A stretch of 64,000 nucleotides of DNA from Polytrichum commune. Its lineage: Eukaryota > Streptophyta > Polytrichopsida > Polytrichales > Polytrichaceae. The notes under the pieces are model-generated. The model was not told the DNA's origin and did not search any database. It saw only the letters and a program-made list of their open reading frames with translations. Position numbers and translations under genes: made by a program. The DNA is taken from assembly GCA_950295325.1 (NCBI GenBank), contig OX485804.1:32676001-32740000 (forward strand), given 5' to 3'. Shown in pieces: positions 48,589 to 60,407 of this stretch. The stretch's first letter is position 1, and every line of letters starts with the position of its first letter.

Positions 48589-51472
48589 TTAGTATTGACT
48601 TGCAGGCACTTGTCTTGAATTCAACATGTCCTAAAGAACATATGACAATATGAATCACCTAAACCACATGAACAAGCAGTGTGGCGAGTTCAAGAAGCCT
48701 GTCATATTCCTCCAAGGAGTAATCTACAGAAAACACATAACTTGGCTAGTTTCCAGGATGGAAACGCAGTCATGTGAGGTATTGTTTCCATTGAAACCAA
48801 AATACACTAAAGCTTACCTTTGCGTCAAAAGCACAGGCAGCACAACTGTGAGGTAGGAGATAGGAGGAACTTCTCAAGAAATAGCTTCCCAAATGAAAGA
48901 AATGCACCAGGCTGTAGACAATACAATCCTGTACAAATTTGTGGCTTTCTGTATCAAAATGACCATTGATGTACCGGGTTAGGGTTTAGCGTTGGATTTC
49001 ACTATAGTGTTGTGACTGCTTTACCTCAAGAGAATGGTGTTTAATTTGTACAACCCCATAATTTCGGGCTCTAGTCCATTGATGATGTCTGAAGCAATAT
49101 TCATGTTGCAGTCTTCCCAATCGACCAGCTGCTCTCATGAAGTAATAAGCAGACTTGGGAAGTGGCATATTAGCAATTGCACTTGTTGTGAGTTGTCGAA
49201 AGAGGACCTTGTTATTCTTGATGATCTCAGAATGGCCCCCACAATGGACGTCACCTGCATTATGATAATGGCTGCATTGATTATTTATAGATAAATTAAT
49301 GAGACCTGCACTCACATGTCCTCCTTTCAACAGAGATAACACACTAGATGCTCTCTAGCAAAGAGCCTTTCCTGATGAGACACCAACGGACAGGGAATAT
49401 AAGTTCAGATGCTTCACCTCCAAGAACTAGGATGTCACGACCACTTCCTGAGGACTTCCACTTGGTTAAGGATTCAATGAACAATAGTTGTTCTTTGACA
49501 TGCTCTTTATAGGACCAATGTCCTTTGAAGTCTTCTAATCTGGGAATAGCAGCCGCCGCTGACTGGGTTATCCTGGGTTCCAGAAAAACAAGGGGAGCGG
49601 GAGAACACACCAACAATGCCCGGGCTTCGCTGAAAATGCCATCACCATCTAAAGCCTTTGTGATAGATTTCCATTGATGAGTACCAAGGTATTTTCTCTC
49701 ATCATCTTTGACACGATGAAATGTTCGGGAACCTCGAATATCCAGAAACATCAACCCTACCCCTCCCACCATATGAAAATGGTAGTCCTGATAATGACCA
49801 CAAATTCCCATCAATATAGCAAATGTGAAGGAATGGTCAGGCAGGCAGGATATCACTACTGCATCCATGTATAAAGACTCTTTGAATCAGTTATAGCAAT
49901 GACAATAAAGCGAAGTCCATCAATCAACAATCACAAATACAAGAAGTAGCTTTGCTAGTCGCATGCCTATCTTCCCAATACATACCTGATGAATTTTCTC
50001 CACCTGTGTGAAGTCAACATCCTCATGGAGCTGCCTCTGATATTCCATACTAACGAGCCAAGCACATCGTGCAACAAAAAAATCAGGGGTGCTACTGTCC
50101 CAGTCAGATGTTAAATCTCCCCAGTTGTCACGAACCTCATGATCATCATAGATCATAAGGTTAGGGCAGCTTGCAAGGCACTTTGCAGTTGGGGGATGGG
50201 CCCAAGTGTCCCTGTAAACTTGCCGGTACCATTCGCATATAACTTCCTGATGGTTAATCCATTCTTCTGGAGGCACCCCCCTCAATTTATCTTTACCCAA
50301 ACGAAATCGATCTGACCATTTGTCCTTGTCAAGGCCAGCCTCAGCATCTTGGCGCTTATCTCCATCACCATATATCTAAGGCACATTGGAAAATAATGAA
50401 AGCATTAAGAGGATTTCAAACATCCTCCCCAGATACAAACTCCACACTGACAATAATTGGATGTGCAAATCAGATACTAAATTGACAAAACTCCATCTCA
50501 CCACGATGTACTGAAGATTAGGAAAAGGTTTCTATCTCAAAATGTTTGTTTCAAGAACTATTTCGCTGGTCTTGAGGTAATCCAAGATTCTATAAATGCA
50601 ACATTCAACAATCACAAGATACATACAAATGAAAATGCTACTCTTGCAACATTACACACTTGACATTTCAATGTTTTCTCTGCCAGTTTATTAAATAAGA
50701 GAACACTTTGGCATGGATAAGCAAGATATGCAACTCTACAAGATAGTGAAGTGTTTGAAACCTGATCCCCAAGATGCACAAGGAGGTCAATTTTTCCCGC
50801 CTCTATAGACTTGTAAAGATGTGCCCAAAGATCCCATTGGCTGGCAATGAGCTGAGTGATGAATATTTTGTTGCAGCTAGTCACTCCAACAGTGAGTGTC
50901 TCAGCAGGCACTTCAGGGAAAGTGCGAAAGCTACCTACTAATAATTCTGTTCCCAATACTGATCCCTTACAGTCCTTCACCTCAACAGTATACTTGGTTC
51001 CTGGTATCAAACCCTCAAACATAAAAACACTGGGCCGAAAGGCTTGTACACTCTTCTTTATCTTTTTCACAGTCTCATGACGCGGTGTTTGCTTTTGCTT
51101 AAGTGACTTGCTCCGTCCAGAAGTAAATTGCCTCCTTAAAAAGCTGGGTTGCTTCTCTAGAATCGCACAACATTCATGAAGTTCAAGCGTCAAACTCACT
51201 GTCACATCAACTTCAATAAGTACACGGGCAGTAGTACAAGTAACTTTGCCTATGACTGGCCCCACTGTCACCTGTGGTTCTTGACCAGAAACTTGACGGC
51301 TTTTTGACAGTGAACCTCCATAGAGCTTGCTGATCGCACTTAGGAAGGTAAGACGGGCATTCCGTTTTGCAACCTTCCATCTCGACGGTGGTGCTTCTAA
51401 GGGGTCACCAGCAGTTGAGGAATCCCCTTCATCCTCCATCATTGATGAGCTTGATGCCCCTTCAAAAGACAT
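48589..51472 (-). CDS. PhoD-type metallophosphatase, spliced
   Basis: Alkaline phosphatase D (PhoD)-like enzyme, a calcineurin-like metallophosphoesterase. Exon 1 51,472-50,762, exon 2 50,375-49,986, exon 3 49,787-49,418 and exon 4 49,254-49,025 sum to exactly 567 codons, with GT-AG borders (GATCAG|GTTTCA, CATCAG|GTATGT, GGAG|GTGAAG, CTTGAG|GTAAAG) and consistent phase. The order is: acidic/Ser N-tail; beta-sandwich N-domain (PQVTVGPVIGKVTCTTARV); metal motifs LLVHLGDQ (230-237), YDDHEVRDNWGD (313-324) and GDVHCGGHSE (491-500); then RNYGVVQIKH. These are the residues that bind metal in PhoD proteins, and all are present. A strong acceptor (TGTTCTTTAG) at 48,631 allows a last exon 48,630-48,589 adding 13 residues and TAA; that exon is inferred. 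No signal peptide is evident. Substrate is unknown. An acceptor (TTTCTTTAG) just before the ATG shows that the leader is spliced. Confidence 0.9.
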
Positions 51473-52960
51473 CTACTAAAGAAAATGTCTAAATCCTTGT
51501 GCACAGATTACGCACCACCCACCAGCTAGTGTTGAAGCTCAGAACCACCAGCATTACAAACTGAATTGATTGAAAACTCCCACCTGCTTTTGGTTCTTCA
51601 TTTTGCTACTGCTTGGGAGTATCACAGTAGTAATCTTTGTCATCAGTGAGCATCAGATCTCTGTCCAGACCATGCACATGCAATTCTGAGCATTATCCTT
51701 GTACCTTGTCTTTCTTATGAATAATCTATTCTTGATGCTCAAGAACAAGATGCAGTGAGCAACTCAGCACACAAGGACTTGTCTTTGATATCTGCATATA
51801 GGGAAAAGTATTTTGTTGCATAAACTAAACAGCACACCTCAAAACTTGCGCACGTCGAACCTTGAAGAATGACTCCACTAACTGAACATTAAGAATCACT
51901 ATGCTCCTTACAACAGAGCACAAGCCTGCTGCAACCTCCAAAATATCTCTTCTGGACAGTACTTCCTGCAAAACCAGCAAAATTGACCATAATGTTAGAT
52001 GCTTCTCAACAGAAAAATTAGGTTGTTGACAACCAGATAGATATAGTTATAAGAGTTCACTACATAAAGAGTTGCAATCACTTTCAATCCTTAAAACAAA
52101 GGTTTTATATGTATCATTGTCTCTGCATGCAAGAGATGCTGATCAGACAGCACTCTATCTAAACCTTGCAACTTCAGGCGCAAAGACAGAGTTAGACAAC
52201 ACTATCTTCCTATGAGAATTTAAACCTCAAGACAGATGCAGGTTTTGGACAAAACAAGAGACAAGCCCAAGAGATACAAGATTAGGGGAAAAAAAAGTTG
52301 TGCACCATTATACATCACCTAAATTTCTCCAGATGAGGCGATGTTGAACTATATTGAATCATATTTACAGTTGGAATGACACACCACTTTGCGTAGCTTC
52401 AGGGAGTCTTCATGCAGCACAGAAGGAGATAAAGAATCTATTCAAGCTCTGATCTAGAAAAGAGATGTAAGAGTTTACCATTCTGAACGAAACCCAGACT
52501 TCTGCGAATTCATAAAATTCCTGAACCAAAAGCAAATATCAACTAACCTTAGTCAGATTATCAAACAGTACTAGAAAGCGGCCTGAATCAAATCCCTCAC
52601 AAAATCACTTATAAAGAACCAGAAATTGCCATGCAATACCTACACCTAACAATTTTGAGAAAAGACGATGACTATAATCTAATTAACAGCAGACGTCAAT
52701 GTCTTGAATGAAGCTCGGATAGCAAGATCTCTCATACACTACCATGCAAACGTCCATCAAATATCTCAAATGCTCAGAAACTAGAGCACGATGAAGAGAA
52801 GATCCCCGTGGATTTCGATCTCCCCTACAGGAAGGGGCTCGGACCCTGCTACATTGAAATATTATTCGAACTTCTCTCCGATGCTTTCGGAACCGTGTGC
52901 AGAAATGTAGAAAAATTAAATCCGTTCACTTGAATGTGTGTCAACCTAAAGTAGAGGGAA
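51473..52960 (-). promoter_or_regulatory. Spliced 5' leader and promoter of the phosphatase
   Basis: An acceptor (TTTCTTTAG) lies 3 bases upstream of the start codon, so the leader contains at least one intron. A locally GC-richer stretch at about 52,790-52,880 (on the minus strand, TAGGGGAGATCGAAATCC) is a plausible first exon or transcription start region. No coding sequence was recognised here. Confidence 0.4.
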
Positions 52961-53879
52961 AGCACATGGAATGTAGCGGAATCAGAACGTGCTCTTCACA
53001 TCGTGTATCAAAAACAAGGAGATATTTTTGGAAATCCTAAAGGGAGGTGCACTAATTCCGATTCACATGTCTCCACAAAATTGGGACTTCCAATTTGAAT
53101 CCCTTGTACCTAATCACATGATTGGAAGCCTCCCCTTGCTTAAACTTGCCCACTCAATAATTCGTTCTGAAGATACGTCAATCTGTCAACTTGTAACTCA
53201 CATGAACCTACTGAGGCGATTAATTTCGCAATTTCACGTGATGTACTTTCATACATGCGTCGGACACAAAATCAAATGCTAATTCAAACCAATGAACCAC
53301 ATAACTAAGTTGCAATGATAGCAATGGCCGTTTGGAATTCACGCAATCCTTTTTAGTAACAAATGTAATTTAGGATCTTGTTTGTAAGGATTTTATGTTG
53401 CCCGCTTTACAGCGTTTAGGATTTAGATTAATATCTACCCTAGTTTTAGGACCTCTATGATCTATCGTCACTTGTCTATTGCATTTGTCCTCTATATGCT
53501 TTTATTAAATACTAATCAATCTACCCTCATGGAGATATCTACCTGAAAAACCTAATATAATATAAGTAATCTTTAAAAAGTAGCGCTACCCTTGCTAAGA
53601 AAAAAAAAGCGACAAGTGCAGATTCCCACGTTTTATTCTCTTCGGCGAAGGTCCTTTCGGGCTTGCTATTTAATTTTAAGCAATGTCCAAAATATCCCAA
53701 AGATGAAGAAAATATGCTGGATAAAAGTATGAACATTCCCGTTTGCCCAATCAGTCAAATGATCTAACTCGATCGCAGAGTATCGTCCCCATTCGACAAT
53801 CACTGTAGCAGAAACTATGCGCAGCTCCCGCTAATGACACGAAACCTCTCTTCTAATATCCTGTCAATGGTAAGTATAG

Positions 53880-55060
53880 TATCCGCGTTTCCAACCTAGA
53901 AGCAGCAGTGCAACTCAGCAGCCGAAAATCGCTGCAAGAACCACGCGTGCAGTGTATCTCACCTGCTCGACACTCACTATAAACTCAGTGGCAGAAGACG
54001 CAGCAGCCTCCACTCATAACAAGACACAGTCTCTATCCTGATCCCCAAAACAAAACAAAACAAAAAAAAGTAAAAATGCAGCAACAGTGCAATCCACCAG
54101 TCGCATTAAAGCTCACTACTACTCGGGTGCAGGAACCTATTATCACGCAGAACATTCCCCTGCTGCTGCTGAAAGCTTCTACACTTCGAACCCTCACAGC
54201 TACAGTGCGATTCAGATTAATCATCAGCCGAATTCACAAGCGAACTCCTCTACTTACAAGGCACAGGATCTAGCCGGCTCGACACTCAATGCAGTGGCAC
54301 TCAATCCGAACTTACAACAATAGCACTTAGAGACCAACGCTCCTACACTTACTTTCTTGATCTCCCACACATTGAAGTTCGAACCCTAGCAGCTACAGCG
54401 CGATCCAGCGACCAAAGCTCCTCTGCTGCGCCACACTCAATGTATCATCAGAGTGGCAGAAGAGCTCCCCCCTGGCCAACTAATCACCTCTACCTACAGA
54501 AAACTCCTGCACGTCGAACCCTCGCAGCAGCCGTTTTGCGATACCGCACGCGAATCCACTACACTCCTCTGCAAGAACCGCAAAAGGTGAGTACCTTGCC
54601 GCGCTCGATACTCAATGCAAGTGGCACGAGTCAATCCGAACTAAGTTAACAACAATCAAATCGACACCAACACTCCCACCCACACGTCGAAGTTGGAACC
54701 CTAGTAGCTACAGTGCGATCCAGTCACTACTCTACTCCCTCCCCTGCAACAACAGATCACGCCGAACATTCCCCTGTTCCGATGCTCGCACTCAATGCAT
54801 CAAAGTGGCAGAATCATGCGGGTAAATGAATTACCACATAATTGAACTACTACACTATCCCGATTCCAATCCTGGGAGAAGCAACAGCAGCGTGATCCAG
54901 CAGCCAATGATCCTAAGTTAAGTTAATACATACTTAATGTTTATTATTACTCCGCCGCCGCCGCTGCAGCAGCAGCAAAAGAGAACTGTACACGCCGAGT
55001 GCTCCGCACTCAATATTGCACCAAAGTATGAACAGAAAGGCTTAAGTTAGTGCTGGCCTG
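53880..55060. repeat. Degenerate tandem repeats
   Basis: Variants of TCGAACCCTCGCAGC, CTACAGTGCGATCCAG and CTCGACACTCAATGCA recur several times (for example near 54,185, 54,290, 54,376, 54,425, 54,515, 54,610, 54,695 and 54,785), in the same order but unevenly spaced. The region is GC- and CAG/CTG-rich, unlike its neighbours, and ends in a CCGCCGCCGCTGCAGCAGCAG run at 54,952. Open frames inside are composition artefacts. Its relation to the phosphatase promoter 1 kb away is unknown. The stretch 52,961-53,879 holds nothing recognisable. Confidence 0.65.
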
Positions 55061-55095
55061 TCGGAGACGGCAAGGGAGCCACACAACAGAGCGCC

Positions 55096-56010
55096 GTGTC
55101 AAAAGTAAAGGGAAAAGCCTTCTCAATTAAGCTAACAACACGCAACGCAGTAATTATGGGAAGCTTTGAAAGGGGAAGAGACACGCATTCTACAACACCA
55201 CCACCGGTTTCGAAACGGAAACGGAAACGGAGTCAGGTCAGGTGGGGAGTAGGTTAAGCCAATAAAAAAGAAGAGTATTCGGCATGGACGTGTGTCTAAC
55301 TTCGAGGAGTTTGGTTTCAAGGTGGGTCCCTCTTTGTGTCAAAAGTAAGGGGAACAGCCTTCTCAATTAAGCTAACAACACGTAACACAATAATTATTGG
55401 AAGCTTTGAAGGGGAAGTCACACGCCTTTTAAAACACCAGTGGTTTAGAAACGGAGTCAAGTGGGGAGTAGGTTAAGCCAAGGTAAACAAAGTTTTCGGC
55501 CTGGACACGTGCCTAACTTCGAGGAGTTTGGTTTCAAGGTTGGTCCCTCTTTGTGTCAAAAGTAAAGGGAACATATTTCTCAATTAAGTTAACAAGACGC
55601 AACGCAATAATTATGGGAATATTTGAAAGGGGAAGCCACACGCATTCTAAAAAAACCACCGGTTTCAAAACAAAGTCAGGTAGGAAATAGGTTAAGCTAA
55701 TGTCAACAGAGTTTTCGGCATGGACACATGCCTAACTTTGAGGAGTTTGGTTTCAAGGTTGGTCACTATGTTTTTGGGTTTAAATTGTCCGTGTCCACTT
55801 CTGACTAGAAACAAAGGTTTTAAGATGTCGTCTTGGATGGGAGTTGAAAACCGGCATTTGTATATGCAATAAAAGAAGGACCAGCCTTGAAACCAAGCTT
55901 TCACAAAGTTAGGCACATGTCAAGGCTGAAAACACTTTCCGCCTTGGCTTACGTACCAAGCTCCATTTCAAAATTGGTGTTTTTTGAACGTGTGTGGCTA
56001 ACAAGTGAGG
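55096..56010. mobile_element. Foldback-type element: three direct modules, one inverted
   Basis: A module starting GTGTCAAAAGTAA(A)GGG begins at 55,096, 55,336 and 55,553 (spacing 240 and 217 bp). Each copy ends with CTAACTT(C/T)GAGGAGTTTGG and TTTCAAGGT(T/G)GGTC. After about 110 bp of unique sequence, part of the module returns inverted at about 55,880-56,010 (CCAGCCTTGAAACCAAGC, AAGTTAGGCACATGTC). This resembles foldback transposons whose ends consist of tandem modules. No duplication was fixed. Confidence 0.7.
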
Positions 56011-56220
56011 GGTCTAGGGCTAGACGCCCACCTCTTTGAGTTGGGCATGTACCACTATCACTTGAAGTGAAAACACAAGCAATTTAGCATATATATTTAT
56101 TTTCTTTAATTTTTTTACCCCAAAATTAACATCAAAAGCCCCCCGAATCAGTCTAGGGGGGGACCAACATCATATGAGTAAACCACAAACATGGGGCTCA
56201 TGTTTTTACGACACTAAATA

Positions 56221-56720
56221 TTGCATTTAGTGTTACCAATTCTATTTGTCTTCATTAACAATCATCGTAAACTACATGTGTAGTGTCACCAACACCGAAT
56301 GTGAACCTAACATTCCTTGTAAAAACAATTTGGGCATAATAGATTTACAACGTTACAATCACTCCCACTTACTAATAGCCCACCCACACTTTCTCATGTA
56401 GGCCACCAATGAACTCTTTCTACTAACATTGGTTACATCTAATGGCTCTCACTACTGTAGTCAAATTGGAGCTAAAAGTGGCCCTTGCTAGTAGGGGCCA
56501 TTCATTGGTGGCCCACACCAATAAGTGTGGGTGGGCTATAAGTGTTCTTTCATCCAAATTTCAACCATCCATAACAATGTTTCATTACACAAATGTTAGG
56601 ATGCAAAATACACCAAAAGTGAGTGAACTAAAAGTAAGTTAGGGTGACACCATTTGTAAACTTATTCATAAAAAAGTGTCACTAGAAAAGTTACCACAAT
56701 GACACTAAAATACAATATAT
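56221..56720. repeat. Single relative of the 23-kb tandem monomer
   Basis: CATCCAAATTTCAACCATCC, GTTAGGATGCAAAA, ACTTATTCATAA and GTGTCACTAGAAAAG (about 56,549-56,690) follow the order of the 23-24 kb monomer. The left part (TTACCAATTCTATTTGTC) matches about 23,040. This points to a dispersed parent element from which the array was amplified. Confidence 0.6.
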
Positions 56721-58351
56721 ATTGTCAATCCCCCTTTACCTTGGTAATAGTGATAGGGTCCAGGGACATTGGCTTCCACCAAGAGGGAACTCTACAAGGC
56801 CACATGGTGCATCAAAATAATAAAATAATAAAATAACATTATGTATAATATATAATACACCCTAAACTCCGAAATATCAACCCCATAATGTCACACAATC
56901 TCTACTATCCCGAAATCCTAGCGAACGCCAGATGTTCGTAGTTCAAATCTCATTCCTTATTGTCACATTTCTCTCCCTTATATAATGTAATTTGTCATTA
57001 ATGTAAACCACCAAAGAAGTCAACCCACACCCTCACATTGCGCCATGTGTCAACATGTGGAGTGTCACCTCCTCCTTCTTCTTCTTATGCCACTTGTTGA
57101 ATGTTGGTGCATGCATCTGCCACATCGCCCATGAAGGCCAAGTGGAGTGGACCACACTAGCGTAGGTGACATGAGAACGAATTCAACTTGTCCTCACATC
57201 TCCTTTGTGTTATTCCATAATGTCACATGCTACACTAATTCTATAGTATTACACATCCATGTTAACATTACAAAACTCCGTAATATCATGTGCACTTTGG
57301 TTGCCACAAGTGTGACACTATAGAGTTCAGAGTGTAAATATTATATTATATTATATAATAATATACTATATTTATACTATACTATAATATTTATTTATTT
57401 TTCATAGCTATTCACATCATGCACATCTAAAAGTCCACCACCATTGGTGTGCATTGTTTTGTGTTCGTCATCCCAACTCTTTTATTATGGTTGACAATGC
57501 TGCATTTAAGAGGTGATGTAGCAATTGTTTTGATGCTCCCTACACTAGTTTTTAATGAAGTTTTATAACATCATTTAAGTAAATACATATTAAAAAATAA
57601 AAACATAAGCTTGTAATATGGCAACGTGTAATTGCAAAACCAATTAATGGGAAATACCATAAAAAAAGAGCAAAATGTGCTAAATACATGATACCCCCCA
57701 TAGATAGCATAGTCCAAGCAAACCCACTTAAAATCTTGACTAAACTATGACCAACCATTATATTGGCGAATAAAACATTTTCCCAAACTTAATGCACAAA
57801 AACAACAAAAGATTAGCTCAAGAAGCACTAAGAAAGGTGCTAACGGCATAGTAACAATGGCAAGAATCCTTGGAACTTAATTTAAGTTACTCACATTACG
57901 GAGAGAGTGTTATAAGCTCCAAACCCTAAAGTTTATAAACCCTAAACCTATAAGACTTTGCACGACTAACGACAAGAACTCCCCCGCTCCTATTCATCCC
58001 CAAACAAATTTTATTATTAACAAAGGATTTTTTTTTTTGTGTGTGTGTGTATGTGGATGGTCCGGGTGGCACTCGTTGATGGGGAGCCTCTTGTTACTCG
58101 CCATGTGTCACAACATTTGGAAAGGAAAAGCCAAAAGTCACGGAGGCCGTTTGGGATTATGTGGAGTGACATGGAGGGCCCCTTGTACGTCGGCAATAAT
58201 TAAGGTGTGATGTGGTGTGCCAGGTCATCTATTTTGCCACATAGTTTAATAATAACGGCGGATTATTATTGACGAGGTCGTGTGGGGAACTGTGGATTAT
58301 TGGAGTGGTTCCTGCATCTACATGTGCAAAAAGGTGCCAAAGCTAATGTAA
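56721..58351. other. AT-rich stretch without gene
   Basis: It contains AT-only runs near 57,335-57,400 and a poly-T/(GT)n stretch at about 58,027-58,050. No coding or RNA feature was recognised. Confidence 0.4.
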
Positions 58352-58851
58352 GGGCCACTTCACACACGAGCCAAGGGCCGTGACCATGAAATTGTGAGAG
58401 CCCAAAAGAAAGTGTCCAATGGCCGTCCCAACACGCCTCCAACATCGTGTAGTGTGGTCACGGACCCTCAAGTGTAGTGTGAAGTCATATGTGACCGGAT
58501 CCTCAACTAAATGCTATTTCAATGAATGTCTATTCATGCAGGTCCTCACACATGATAAAATAGAATACATCAACGGTTGTGAGCGTTCAGAGTGCCATGG
58601 TCTCTTGGTTTTGTGTTGGGCTTAACTCCAAGAGGTGGTTTTTGAAAATAATCCAAGTGACCATGAAACATGTTCCATTTGATGCCATGTAGGACTCCAT
58701 GTAGACTTTATGCCCATCTTGCATTCACATAATCCGTTGGTCCCTCAAGCATAGTGTGAAGCAAACTTGGACTGGCTCCACATTTTCCACCAATGAGAGT
58801 GCTTGAAGTGTGCCTAGTCACGGGCTCTTAGTCTCTTGTGTGAAGCATCCC
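58352..58851. mobile_element. GGGCC-type TIR element, 500 bp
   Basis: The ends are GGGCCACTTCACACACGAGC and, reversed, GGGATGCTTCACACAAGAGA; the match continues to GCCGTGAC / CCCGTGAC. The flanks are TAA and TAG, compatible with a decayed 3-bp duplication. The interior repeats TAGTGTGAAG twice. It is related to 21,441-21,890. Confidence 0.65.
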
Positions 58852-60407
58852 TAGGGTTGAGGCATCTATAATTGATAAAATAAGAGAGTTTGCATATGTT
58901 TAGGAGGAATAATAGCTAGGGATTACTTGTCTTGCAAAGAGAAACAAATTCTAAAGAGAGTTTTTTTCTTTTTTCTTTCATGAATATGGAAGATGCTACA
59001 CACTTTGAAGTGGAGAATTTTAGGGTAACACATAGTTGATCTATAGGTTAACCGATAGCCGTTCATCTAAATGCTAATGTTTGGCTACGACAGTGCATTA
59101 CAACAAAACACATGTCTTTTACAACTGGGTTTTTCAACTTCTACAAGTGAGAAAACCATGACTTTACTGCCGTGGAAAACGACCAGTCGCTTCAGACAAG
59201 CAGTAAAATATGGTCGTAGTCATGTCGGACAAGACATTCCCAATGGACACGTTCCCAATGCCAGTGAAGTTTGGGGTGCTCCGCGTACTTTACCTCATAA
59301 AATCATGTCCTACTTCACTACGTCTCGTCAATATAGGTAAGATAACACACACGTCCATATATCTAAGCCTAGTGGACTCATGGCACTGGCACCAGTCATG
59401 TATGGTGTTTGCACTTCACTACACAAAGTCATATCATGTGTAATGCATATACATACATTCCAAATTACTAGTCAACGTTAACAATATGGTGGAAACAAAT
59501 ATGTTTCCACGTGACGAATATTAGTTGAATTAATTTTTCCACAATATTGTTTCCCGTAATCGCGGACAACAATGCGGGAAGTCAATAACGTTACGTAGTA
59601 AGCATCTGTGACTGCTGATAGTAAATAAATACGACAATGACATATACTTTTTATTTCATGTTATGATATGTACTTTACTAAGTGGAGTAATGTTTACATC
59701 AACCAGTGGTTTCTGGCCTACGTTGTGAGGTCATGTGGTTGTCGTATGTCTTTATTATGTATTACTAGTAATGAAGTGTATATGACTTTGCCAAGTGCCA
59801 TGTTTTAAATACAAATGAATGCGTTTATTATAACGAGTAAGATGGGTTCACTTAATATAGTCATATGTTTATGGAATGCACATTATATTTCCAATGGTCA
59901 TACTAGGCAATAATTCTACATCGTAAGCGTCTGTGACTGGTAAGAGTGAATAAATACGAAAATGACATATATTTTTTACTTGATGTCGTGATATTTATTT
60001 TACTATGTAAAGTAATGTAGTGAAGTGTATATGACTTTGTCAAGTGCCATATTTTGAATGCAAATGAATGTGTTTACATGAGGATGATTCAACATAGTCA
60101 TATATTTATGGCATGTTCAATATATTCCCACTTATCATATTAGGATCACTGTGTGGAGTCATATATTTTTTAGTCACTTCACTCTGGTAAAAAATATCTT
60201 TCATTTACGAGATACATTGTAATTCATAATACAGTCATCTACCAAATGCAGTCATACAAACATGGTTATGATGTTCAAAAACCAAATTATATTTATACAA
60301 TAGTATATCAAGGATGTTTTAGAAATCACTACTAACAATGGTAAGCACTGAACTTCATAGAGATAAATGTCTGAAAATTAACAGAGGTCTACAAACCCAC
60401 TCCACAC

